The translations under genes and the position numbers were made by a program. Below, piece by piece: positions 38,002 through 45,324 of a stretch of DNA of 52,479 bases. Position 1 is the first letter of the stretch. Each line of letters starts with the position of its first letter. Source of the DNA: an uncultured beta proteobacterium (lineage in GTDB: Bacteria > Pseudomonadota > Gammaproteobacteria > Burkholderiales > Rhodocyclaceae). The notes beneath the pieces are model-generated. The model made no database searches, had not been told where the DNA came from, and was given only the letters and a program-made list of their open reading frames with translations. Location of the stretch: positions 1 through 52,479 of the forward strand of contig CAISOB010000008.1 in NCBI GenBank assembly GCA_903886975.1, in the 5' to 3' direction.

Positions 38002-38666
38002 GCGGCAGTGGATTGCACGTTCGCGATCTGGTACTGCGCTTTTCCGGACAGCAACAGGCACTTTTCGAAATTCCGGTGCTTGATCTCGAATCCGGCGGCC
38101 GCCTCGGCATACGCGGCCCCTCGGGGGCCGGCAAGACCACCTTGCTGCATTGTCTTGCCGGCATCGCCGTTCCCGCCGCCGGAGAGATCCGCTGGGCGGG
38201 GACGGATATCTGCCCGCAGCCACCCGCTGAACGCGATCGCTGGCGGCACCGCCAGGTCGGGCTGATCTTTCAGGATTTTCATTTGATCGACGGGCTCTCC
38301 GCGCTCGACAATGTACTACTCCCCGCTTGCTTCGATCGTTGGCGGCCGGGCGCCGAGTTGCGCCAACGCGCCGGCGATCTGCTTAACGCAGTCGGTATCA
38401 GCGCCTTTGGCCGCATCGCGGCGTTGCTCTCGCGTGGCGAGAAGCAGCGTGTCGCTTTCGCCCGCGCGCTGCTGCTGCGCCCGGCCATCGTCATGGCCGA
38501 CGAGCCGACCGCCAGCCTCGATCCGGATCACCGCCGGCAAATCGGCGACCTGCTGATCGATCTCGTCAAGGCGCAAGGCGCAACGCTCATCGTCGTCTCC
38601 CATGAAGTCGAGCTGCTCGCCCGCATGGATCGCTTCCTGACGCTGCAGAACGGCGGCCTGCGATGA
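37998..38666 (+). CDS. ABC transporter ATP-binding protein, LolD/MacB type
   Basis: 222 residues from MSGSGLHVRD. Walker A GPSGAGKTT near residue 42, Q-loop FQDFHLIDGLSALDNV, a slightly altered signature LSRGEKQRVAFARALL, Walker B VMADEPTASLD and H-loop VVSHE are all present, so it should be active. Sequences of this type pair with FtsX-like permeases that perform mechanical work rather than channel transport. It overlaps both neighbours by 4 bp. Confidence 0.92.
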   Translation: MSGSGLHVRDLVLRFSGQQQALFEIPVLDLESGGRLGIRGPSGAGKTTLLHCLAGIAVPAAGEIRWAGTDICPQPPAERDRWRHRQVGLIFQDFHLIDGLSALDNVLLPACFDRWRPGAELRQRAGDLLNAVGISAFGRIAALLSRGEKQRVAFARALLLRPAIVMADEPTASLDPDHRRQIGDLLIDLVKAQGATLIVVSHEVELLARMDRFLTLQNGGLR

Positions 38667-39901
38667 GACCCGCGCTGTTCAATCCATTGCCCGTCGTACG
38701 CGCCGACCTTCGGCGCAACCGCCTGCTGGCGCTGGTCACGGTGCTGCTGGTCGCGGTCTCGCTGGCGACCGGAATCGCCGTCATTTCGCAGGAACGCGCG
38801 CTGCGCCAGGGCAGTGCGCGCGCGGCGGACGATTTCGACCTGCTGGTCGGCGCGCCGGGAAGCCCGACGCAACTCGTGTTGACCGCGGTGTACCTTCGCC
38901 AGCAGGCCCTGCCGCTGCTCGATGCCGACATTCTGGCGCAGGCGAGCAACGCGCCCGGCGCGAAGTATGCTGCGCCGATTGCCTTCGGCGACAACTGGCA
39001 GGGCTATCCAATCGTCGGAACCATCGCAGTATTTTCCAGCCGCGGCGGCACGCTGACGCCGACCGAGGGCCGCCTGTTCGCGCGGCGCGGCGAGGCAGTC
39101 GTGGGCGCCGCGGTGAAGCTGCCGGTCGGCGCGATACTCACTCCGCAGCATGGCCTGCATCATGACAAGGAAGACGCGCATCATCCGGACCCATCGCACG
39201 CGTCGATGCACTACACCGTCGTCGGCCGGCTGCCGGCGCGCCACACCATCTGGGATCGCGCGATCCTCGTCCCGGTCGAGGATGTCTGGGCCGTGCACGG
39301 CTTGCCCGACGGACACGCCGCCGGGCCAACTGCGCACCTCGGTCCCCCCTGGGATGCTTCACGGCTGCCCGGCGTGCCGGCGATCGCCATCAAGCCCGAC
39401 TCGATTTCGGCGGCCTATCGCCTGCGCGCCCAATTCCGCACGCCGCGCTCCATCGCGCTGTTTCCCGCCGAGGTGCTCAATGAGTTGTACCTGACGCTCG
39501 GAAATGTGCGCGATCTGATGGCCGTGCTCGCGCTGGCCACGCAAGTCCTCGTCGTCGCCGCCGTGCTGATGGCCTTGCTCGTCGGTTTTCTGGCGCGCGC
39601 ACGACAATTTGCCGTACTGCGCGCAATTGGGGCGAGTCGCGGCTATGTCTTCTGCGTCGTCTGGGTCGAAGTGACCGTGCTGATCGCCGCTGGCGCCGCG
39701 CTGGGCCTGCTGCTCGGGGTCGCCGCCTCGGCCGGATTGTCAGCCTGGCTCACGGCGCAAACGGGTTTCGCCATGCCGGTCGACGTCGGCAGTGCCGAGG
39801 CGGCCCTGCTTGGCGGCTTGGTGCTCGCCGGCGGCATCATCGCTGCGCTGCCCGCCTGGTTGGCGTTCCGGCGGTCGATTGCCGAAGGTCTGAGCGCCTA
39901 G
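38663..39901 (+). CDS. FtsX-like ABC permease with histidine-rich periplasmic loop
   Basis: 412 residues. One N-terminal helix (about 22-43), a large periplasmic domain (about 44-285) and three C-terminal helices (about 290-312, 332-355, 378-400) form the FtsX/MacB topology. The periplasmic domain contains a histidine cluster: seven His between residues 163 and 183 (H163, H166, H167, H173, H174, H179, H183), with Asp and Glu between them, plus further His near 194, 212 and 218. Such loops usually bind zinc or other transition metals. With the ATPase, CxxC protein and phosphatase in one operon it may supply or sense metal for PhoA; this is an inference. Confidence 0.88.
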   Translation: MRPALFNPLPVVRADLRRNRLLALVTVLLVAVSLATGIAVISQERALRQGSARAADDFDLLVGAPGSPTQLVLTAVYLRQQALPLLDADILAQASNAPGAKYAAPIAFGDNWQGYPIVGTIAVFSSRGGTLTPTEGRLFARRGEAVVGAAVKLPVGAILTPQHGLHHDKEDAHHPDPSHASMHYTVVGRLPARHTIWDRAILVPVEDVWAVHGLPDGHAAGPTAHLGPPWDASRLPGVPAIAIKPDSISAAYRLRAQFRTPRSIALFPAEVLNELYLTLGNVRDLMAVLALATQVLVVAAVLMALLVGFLARARQFAVLRAIGASRGYVFCVVWVEVTVLIAAGAALGLLLGVAASAGLSAWLTAQTGFAMPVDVGSAEAALLGGLVLAGGIIAALPAWLAFRRSIAEGLSA

Positions 39902-39922
39902 TGCGCGAGTTTTTCCTTCATC

Positions 39923-39942
39923 GTTCTGTCACATGACGGAAC
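39923..39942. promoter_or_regulatory. 20-bp palindrome upstream of the HAD gene
   Basis: GTTCTGTCACATGACGGAAC has dyad symmetry at 16 of 20 positions, 13 bases before the HAD start codon. It includes CTGTCAC on one strand and CCGTCAT on the other, so it may be a degenerate Pho half-site pair or another regulator's operator. Confidence 0.4.
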
Positions 39943-39954
39943 TAGACTTGGGCC

Positions 39955-40752
39955 ATGCCCGCCTACGCCAGCCCCAATAGACTTGTGATCTTCGATGCCG
40001 ACGGGACGATCATCGACGCCTTCCGCGCCATCGAACAGACCTTCTTGCAGCACGGCATGGCGATCGGCGATCTCGAGCGTTTTCAAAAGCGCCGCAAGTT
40101 GTTGAAGTATCTGGGCGGCCTGCGCGAGTTCCCGACCAATTTGCGCAAGCAGTTCGGCAAACAGAACCGCAAGCGCCTGTTGGCGACGCTTACTGAGTTT
40201 TACCGCGACGAAGCGCTTCTCTATCCGGGCATCGCAACGCTGCTGCACACCCTCTTCGCCGAGCCGGGTATCCACGTCGGCATTGTCACGCGCAATGTGA
40301 CGGTCGAGCCCGAAGAGACCTTGCGGCGTTTTTTTGCGCGCCATGGCATCGACATCCGCGATTTCGATTATGTCGCGTGCATTCCATTGGGCGAGGACAA
40401 GACGGGCGAACTCAAACGAGCGCGAGAATGTCTTGCCGTCAATCCGGCGCGAACCTACGCCTGCGGCGACGAGCACAGCGATTACCTGGCGGCGATCCGT
40501 GCCGGAATCTATCCGTTCGTCGTCGCTTATGGCTTTGAGGACCGCGAACGCCTGATAAACGATTTCGGCGTGCCGCATGAACTTGTATCGGCATCGCCCG
40601 AAGAGTTTGCCGAACGCCTGCTGCATGCGCTCGATTTGCCGGCGGCAGTGGACGATCGGTTGGCGCTCGAAGTAATCCCGCTGCCGGATGCTTGCACTGA
40701 GAACAAGTTCGGTCGACCTCTTTATGAACAATCCTATTCCACCCTGCAATAA
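39955..40752 (+). CDS. HAD-superfamily phosphohydrolase
   Basis: 265 residues. All four HAD motifs are visible: motif I FDADGTIID (nucleophile Asp) near residue 13, motif II VGIVTRN near 110, motif III Lys in GEDKTGELK near 145, and motif IV CGDEHSDYLAA near 165. A helical cap lies between I and II. Substrate unknown; phosphoglycolate-like or nucleotide phosphatase activity is possible. It lies 53 bp after the permease gene on the same strand, within the Pho-linked block. Confidence 0.85.
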   Translation: MPAYASPNRLVIFDADGTIIDAFRAIEQTFLQHGMAIGDLERFQKRRKLLKYLGGLREFPTNLRKQFGKQNRKRLLATLTEFYRDEALLYPGIATLLHTLFAEPGIHVGIVTRNVTVEPEETLRRFFARHGIDIRDFDYVACIPLGEDKTGELKRARECLAVNPARTYACGDEHSDYLAAIRAGIYPFVVAYGFEDRERLINDFGVPHELVSASPEEFAERLLHALDLPAAVDDRLALEVIPLPDACTENKFGRPLYEQSYSTLQ

Positions 40753-40775
40753 GCCCTGATCCCGGCGATCTTCGA

Positions 40776-41441
40776 GTGCCAATCAATTCTGACAATACGC
40801 CGAAAAATCGTCTCGCCTTCGGGTGTCGCGGCGTGAACACGGTCGTAGACGAATTGCCGGCCTTCAACGCGGCGCATTTCATCTGCGCGGAGCCGCGCTG
40901 GATGGTGACAATCGCGCCGCCCCTATGTTTGTTGTCCGCGTGCGTACTGGCTTACTGGGCCGGTTCGGCGAACCGCATCGCCGCAGCGGTAATCCTGGGG
41001 ATCGGAATTGCCTGCGCCATGCTGGCAGCGGCACTGCGGCCAACACGTAGTGCGATTTACTATGCGAGCGATGCGCGCGGAGTCTATTTCCCGTCGCGCC
41101 GAAACATCTGGAAGCTCGGCCGGGTGGCGCCACGGTCGTGGCTCTTCGTTCCTTGGTCGCGCGTTTCCCGGATCAGCGTTCAGCCCTTGCTTGACGAATC
41201 GGGAAGGAGGGGCGTAACTTTTTGTCTGCGCGCCAGCGACGAGCAGCGGCGACGGTATTTTTCGCGCTCGGCAACGCTGGATGCGGGCAGGGACCCGGGC
41301 ATCGGCACGGATTGTTCGATTCTTGTGGGGTTTCCCGGTGCCTTCAAGTCACCGTACAGGATTGCCTCCATTCTTTGCGCTTTCCAGCAACAGCTTGAAG
41401 ACGACAATGCGCGGAGTTGCGCAATGACCGCCGAAGGTTGA
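40776..41441 (+). CDS. Two-helix membrane protein of unknown function
   Basis: 221 residues from a GTG without a clear ribosome site; a GTG at 40833 is an alternative. Two adjacent membrane helices (about 43-61 and 67-88) are followed by a cytoplasmic beta-rich domain (RGVYFPSRR, WLFVPWSRVSRISV, VTFCLRASDEQRRRYF) that resembles a bacterial PH-like domain, though I cannot assign a family. Weakly supported start; coding potential is reasonable because the frame continues with normal codon use to a stop just before the next gene. Confidence 0.6.
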   Translation: MPINSDNTPKNRLAFGCRGVNTVVDELPAFNAAHFICAEPRWMVTIAPPLCLLSACVLAYWAGSANRIAAAVILGIGIACAMLAAALRPTRSAIYYASDARGVYFPSRRNIWKLGRVAPRSWLFVPWSRVSRISVQPLLDESGRRGVTFCLRASDEQRRRYFSRSATLDAGRDPGIGTDCSILVGFPGAFKSPYRIASILCAFQQQLEDDNARSCAMTAEG

Positions 41442-41472
41442 TATTGCCGCAGTACTTTCAAGGATGACTTGT

Positions 41473-41745
41473 ATGAAATCGATAACGCCGACCGCTGAGT
41501 ATCTGGAAAAAGCAAAGCAACTGAGCCCTGAGGAGAGCGAACGCCTGATGGCTAGAATGCGCGGAAGATTCAAGCGCAGAACCGAAGATCGACGGCTGTC
41601 GGCGCTTGGGGCCATGGCCTTGCAACTCGAATATGAGGACGAGGAACTTGCTGAATGGCGGCAGAGAATGGGTGAACTGAGGGAAGAACAAAAGGCGCGC
41701 GAGAGGGTGGCAGGGCAGTCGCATTCTGCAGCACAGGATTCCTAG
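41473..41745 (+). CDS. Small charged protein of unknown function
   Basis: 90 residues from MKSITPTAEYLEKA, preceded by AAGGA nine bases upstream; an ATG three codons earlier lacks that spacing. Almost all helical and highly charged (many Arg, Glu), with LSPEESERLMARMRGRF near the N-terminus. I do not recognise the family. It could be cytoplasmic and regulatory. Lies directly before the phnW remnant. Confidence 0.6.
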   Translation: MKSITPTAEYLEKAKQLSPEESERLMARMRGRFKRRTEDRRLSALGAMALQLEYEDEELAEWRQRMGELREEQKARERVAGQSHSAAQDS

Positions 41746-41786
41746 AGTGTGACCAGTCAGGCTGCGCTGTTTTCGCTGTTGAACAC

Positions 41787-41915
41787 TCAGATTGACCACG
41801 GTTTGGGCGCATCGAAAGTGACAATGATCGGTGCCTGATACGCATCGTCGACAAAAATACGTAGACCCAGCTCGCGCGTTCTCTTGACCAAGGTTGCGCA
41901 GTTGCCTGATCCGCA
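41787..41915 (-). pseudogene. phnW: Remnant of phnW (2-aminoethylphosphonate-pyruvate transaminase)
   Basis: A 42-codon open segment on the minus strand reads NCATLVKRTRELGLRIF, then DDAYQAPIIVTFDAPKP before a stop. This matches the internal PhnW block around the N-C-x-x-LV-x-G-M-x-x-LGF region and the QAPIIVTFHAP motif. No start codon with a ribosome site, and nothing of the large N-terminal pyridoxal-phosphate domain or the final GYxxYPGK segment is present. It is therefore a decayed fragment. It implies the region once carried a phosphonate-degradation gene. Identification is from memory of the family and should be tested by alignment. Confidence 0.55.
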
Positions 41916-42001
41916 TGGGGCGAGATGTCTGCGCGTCGACGGCACCGTGCCGAATGACCGTCCCGGCCAGGCGCACCCGGCCCGACGCCGAGCGAGGACA
42001 A

Positions 42002-43921
42002 ATGACCGCCGCGTCATCAGAGCGTAACACTCGTGTGCGATCCTGCAGTCCCCAATTCGACTGGCTAACTATGTCTGGCGGACAAACTGGTCTAGCGACG
42101 GTCCTCGGCAATCTGCCGGGCTTGCCGCCGCCGGAAAGATACATAAGCGTGGCCGCAAGGAAGCTGGATCTGGAGATTAAGGATATTCACAATATTCCGT
42201 CTGTCCGACAACTGCATCAGACGGTATCGCCAGTCACCGACGGTGCGCGTTGCCACGATATCCTGAAATTGTTCCTCGAGCAGGCGGATCTGACCGCCAT
42301 TCCGGTCATCGACGAGGCCGATGAACCGCACGCCCTGATTGAACGCCACGGCTATATCGAATATTTCAGCCGGCCCTATTCGATCGAGTTGTTCGGCAAG
42401 AAGACGCTCGCCCAGCTCAAAGATACGGTGCCGGCGGTCAACCTCAAGCCGATTGTCGTTGATGCCAGGACGAGTATCGACGACGTGGCGGCGATCATCA
42501 TCGATGCCGGCATGCAGCACATGGTCAGTGGCTTCATCGTCAGCGAAGCCGGCAAGTACCTGGGCGTTGCCAGAGGCCACGACCTCCTGCACCACATTAC
42601 CGAGCGCAAACAGGCCGAACTCTATTATCTGGCCCACTACGACCAGCTGACGCGTATTCCCAATCGCATGCTGCTGAACGACCGCCTGCACATGGCCTGC
42701 CGTGAAGCCGACCGCAACGGTCGCTTGGTCGGCCTGATGTTTGTCGATCTGGATCGCTTCAAGCAATTCAACGACACCATGGGCCACCGTTTCGGCGACT
42801 TGCTGCTGCAAGCGGTGGCCGAACGCCTGGAGTCCTGTATCCGCGGCAACGATACCGTCGCCCGTCTGGGCGGCGACGAGTTTGCCGTGCTTCTACAGCA
42901 ATTGGACAATGCGAATGACGCGGAGATCACCGCGCAAAGAATCGTCGAATCGTTTCGCCAGCCCTTCGATGTCCTGGAACGGACCGTCTTCGTCACCGCC
43001 AGTCTGGGCATCGTCATCTATCCGCGCGATGAACGGCTGAGCGCCAATCTGCTGGCCAAGGCCGACGCCGCAATGTACGAGGCCAAGCAAAGCGGCCGCA
43101 ACGTGTTCCGGGCCTATGCGCCCGGACTGACCATGCACTCGCTCGACCATCTCTCGCTTGAGGCCGACCTTCGACAGGCAATCGGCCGCGATGAACTGGT
43201 GCTGCACTTCCAGCCGCAAGTGAATGTCGCCACTGGCGCCGTCGCCGGCGTCGAAGCGCTCGTGCGCTGGCAGCATCCGCTGCGCGGTCTGCTCTCGCCT
43301 TCGGTCTTTATCGGCATTGCCGAAGACAGCGGTTTGATCATCGAGGTGGGCAACTGGGTCTTGCGCGAGGCCTGCCTGCAGCAGCGGCAGTGGTCGCGGC
43401 GCATGGACCCGCCGCTGCGCATGGCGGTCAATATTTCGGCCGTTCAGTTCCGGCGTGAAAACTTCACCGAGATGGTCGGCGAAATTCTCCACGAAACCGG
43501 CGTCGATCCGGCCTGTATCGAACTTGAACTCACGGAAAACATCGCCATGCGTCACGCCGACGATGTGCTGAACAAGCTGCGCGAACTGAAGAAATTGGGC
43601 ATCAATCTGGCCATTGACGATTTCGGCACGGGTTTTTCGAGCCTCAGCTACTTGCAGCGCTTTCCATTTGACCGCCTGAAAATTGATCAGTCATTCGTCC
43701 GCGGCATGGGAGACATACCGGCCAACAAATCCATCGTGCAGGCCATCGTCGCTTTGGCCAAGAGTCTCTCGCTGGAGGTTGTCGCCGAAGGTGTGGAGAC
43801 GGCGGCCGAGTGCGCCCAAACCAGCGTCTGCGCCTGCGACGAAATGCAAGGTTACTTTCATGCCCGGCCGATGCCGGCCGACGACTTGCTGCGCTGGCTG
43901 GCGGCGCGGCATTCGAATTGA
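42002..43921 (+). CDS. GGDEF-EAL cyclic-di-GMP protein with CBS-like sensor
   Basis: 639 residues from the ATG at MTAASSERN; an ATG at 42071 is an alternative. The N-terminal ~220 residues look like a CBS-pair sensor (TAIPVIDEADEP, VVDARTSIDDVAAIIIDAGMQH, YLGVARGHDLL). The GGDEF domain (about 225-385) has intact LGGDEF. The EAL domain (about 400-635) has EALVRW, ELTENIA, DDFGTGFSSLSYL and AEGVET, so both synthesis and breakdown of cyclic-di-GMP are possible; CBS ligands are usually adenine nucleotides. No membrane helix. Its place inside the phosphate island hints at a link between phosphate or energy state and biofilm signalling. Confidence 0.9.
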   Translation: MTAASSERNTRVRSCSPQFDWLTMSGGQTGLATVLGNLPGLPPPERYISVAARKLDLEIKDIHNIPSVRQLHQTVSPVTDGARCHDILKLFLEQADLTAIPVIDEADEPHALIERHGYIEYFSRPYSIELFGKKTLAQLKDTVPAVNLKPIVVDARTSIDDVAAIIIDAGMQHMVSGFIVSEAGKYLGVARGHDLLHHITERKQAELYYLAHYDQLTRIPNRMLLNDRLHMACREADRNGRLVGLMFVDLDRFKQFNDTMGHRFGDLLLQAVAERLESCIRGNDTVARLGGDEFAVLLQQLDNANDAEITAQRIVESFRQPFDVLERTVFVTASLGIVIYPRDERLSANLLAKADAAMYEAKQSGRNVFRAYAPGLTMHSLDHLSLEADLRQAIGRDELVLHFQPQVNVATGAVAGVEALVRWQHPLRGLLSPSVFIGIAEDSGLIIEVGNWVLREACLQQRQWSRRMDPPLRMAVNISAVQFRRENFTEMVGEILHETGVDPACIELELTENIAMRHADDVLNKLRELKKLGINLAIDDFGTGFSSLSYLQRFPFDRLKIDQSFVRGMGDIPANKSIVQAIVALAKSLSLEVVAEGVETAAECAQTSVCACDEMQGYFHARPMPADDLLRWLAARHSN

Positions 43922-44109
43922 GCGCGGCCGCCGCATTGCGCAGCTACCCCGGCAAACGCTTGGACGACGCGCTGGCCGGCGCGCTCGCCGATGTTTATCG
44001 GCAGACCGTTTCGATGAATAGCGCCGCGCCCTTCAAGCTGCCGCCGCAGCAAAGGACTGAGCGGGTCGGCAAGAGCTTGCCGTTTTCCGCTCTTGCTAAG
44101 GAGAAGCCT

Positions 44110-44484
44110 GTGCTCGACGAATCATCGTTCAAGGGAAAGACGGGCCTGCAGAGGGTGTGGAATGCACTCCACTATTCGCTGTCGGGTCTCGGCGAAGCGT
44201 TTCGCTGCGAAGATGCGTTTCGTCAGGAGACTCTGCTCGCGGTCTTTCTGATTCCCCTGGCCGCGTGGCTGCCAGTCGGCGGTATCGGGCGTGCCTTGAT
44301 GATCGCCAGCGTGCTGCTGGTACTCATCGTCGAATTGCTCAACTCGGCCATTGAGGCGACCGTCGACCGCGTTTCGCTCGACCGGCACCATCTCGCCAAG
44401 CGCGCCAAGGACATCGGCAGTGCAGCCGTCCTGCTGGCGCTGATCAATATGATTGGGATTTGGGGCTGCGTCTTGCTCGGATGA
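44110..44484 (+). CDS. dgkA: Diacylglycerol kinase DgkA
   Basis: 124 residues from a GTG with AAGGAG six bases upstream. The family block VLIVELLNSAIEATVDR with catalytic Glu is near residue 75, and three membrane helices are predicted (about 45-62, 65-88, 102-122). It phosphorylates diacylglycerol to phosphatidic acid in the inner membrane. The frame is open upstream to 43810, overlapping the GGDEF-EAL gene, but the GTG gives the normal size. With a glycolipid-type glycosyltransferase nearby it may recycle diacylglycerol. Confidence 0.9.
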   Translation: MLDESSFKGKTGLQRVWNALHYSLSGLGEAFRCEDAFRQETLLAVFLIPLAAWLPVGGIGRALMIASVLLVLIVELLNSAIEATVDRVSLDRHHLAKRAKDIGSAAVLLALINMIGIWGCVLLG

Positions 44485-44675
44485 AGGCTATTCGAGAACG
44501 ATTCGAGTCCAGGAAGGAAGCCGGGAAATCAACAGCATGATCTCCGCCCGCAAGGTGAGTGACTAATAATCGGGAACGCGAAAGGATGGCTAGCCACTTG
44601 GCAAACTGGTAATCGGATTGCGCGGGCTCAGACCAAATACAAGGAAGATCGCTCCAATCGCTGTATATCGACTCG

Positions 44676-45105
44676 ATGCCGAACCATCAACCACACGGTT
44701 CAAATTTGAAACGGGATGGCCGCTTGTTTAAGCTCATAGATTATCGAAAAGTCGCGGAGCGGGCGGTTGCTTGGTCAACGCACGATTCGCTGTCGGTGGA
44801 AAACCGCCGGCTTGCGTTGAACCTTTTCGATCTGGCCGAAATACTTTCTGACTCGTCGTTTGGCTGTGCTGCAGAGGACTTCGCTGCAAGAGTTTGGTTT
44901 TGCCACTTGTGCAAATCCGTTGCGGGTGCGGCGACCGCTGTTAATCCCGTCTGTCCTGGCCTCGCGGATTGCCCATGCGTTGCTGAATTTTGCAATGGCG
45001 GAAGCCAATCAACTTGAAAGACTTGCCGGAATAGAGACGGGAATTGCGCAAGGCGCGCATGCTTCCGACGAAAATCAACCGGTCAAGCTCGATCGGCCTG
45101 CGTGA
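44676..45105 (+). pseudogene. Possible frameshifted hypothetical gene
   Basis: One frame from 44676 reads LFKLIDYRKVAERAVAW and then NRRLALNLFDLAEILSD, plausible helical protein, but becomes Cys-rich and unconvincing after ~60 codons. A different frame from about 44880 continues with helix-like sequence (SRIAHALLNFAMAEANQLERLAGIE) to a stop at 45105. A single frameshift would join them. No family recognised; it may be chance. Confidence 0.25.
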
Positions 45106-45109
45106 TAGC

Positions 45110-45244
45110 CTACGCAGCGGCCTGGCCGGCTCGCTCCAACACCGCCGCCTGCTCGGTAATTCCCGCTAAGCCAACATACTTGGCTTGCGAGTCCGCGTGC
45201 AAAGCATCGAAGAATCTCGCCGGAACGTATTGTGCGATTTCGCG
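45110..45244 (-). pseudogene. Orphan coding fragment downstream of a leftward Pho box
   Basis: On the minus strand a 44-codon segment runs from an in-frame stop at 45245 to a stop at 45110 and reads like real protein ([18 protein letters not shown], then [20 protein letters not shown]). It has no ATG. It looks like the C-terminal remnant of a lost gene. Family not recognised. Confidence 0.35.
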
Positions 45245-45262
45245 CTACCTCAGGCGGCCAAG

Positions 45263-45280
45263 GTTTCAGTACAATGACAG
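45263..45280 (-). promoter_or_regulatory. Leftward Pho box overlapping the glmM promoter region
   Basis: Minus strand CTGTCAT-TGTA-CTGAAAC, a 7-4-7 repeat with the same second half as the pstS Pho box. It points toward the orphan fragment at 45110-45244. On the plus strand the same bases contain TACAAT (45270-45275), a plausible -10 for glmM, whose GTG is 45 bases further on. Confidence 0.6.
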
Positions 45281-45324
45281 CCTTTGGCGCCTGGCCACGG
45301 TTGACGAGGCGGGGAGAGAACACA

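Larger units (their letters stand above)
44485..45324. other. Long gap with degenerate coding traces before glmM
   Basis: About 840 bp with no convincing complete gene and somewhat lower GC than its flanks. It holds a possible frameshifted ORF (44676-45105), a minus-strand gene fragment (45110-45244) and a leftward Pho box (45263-45280). I see no transposase, tRNA or clear repeat. It marks the right edge of the inserted block. Confidence 0.6.
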
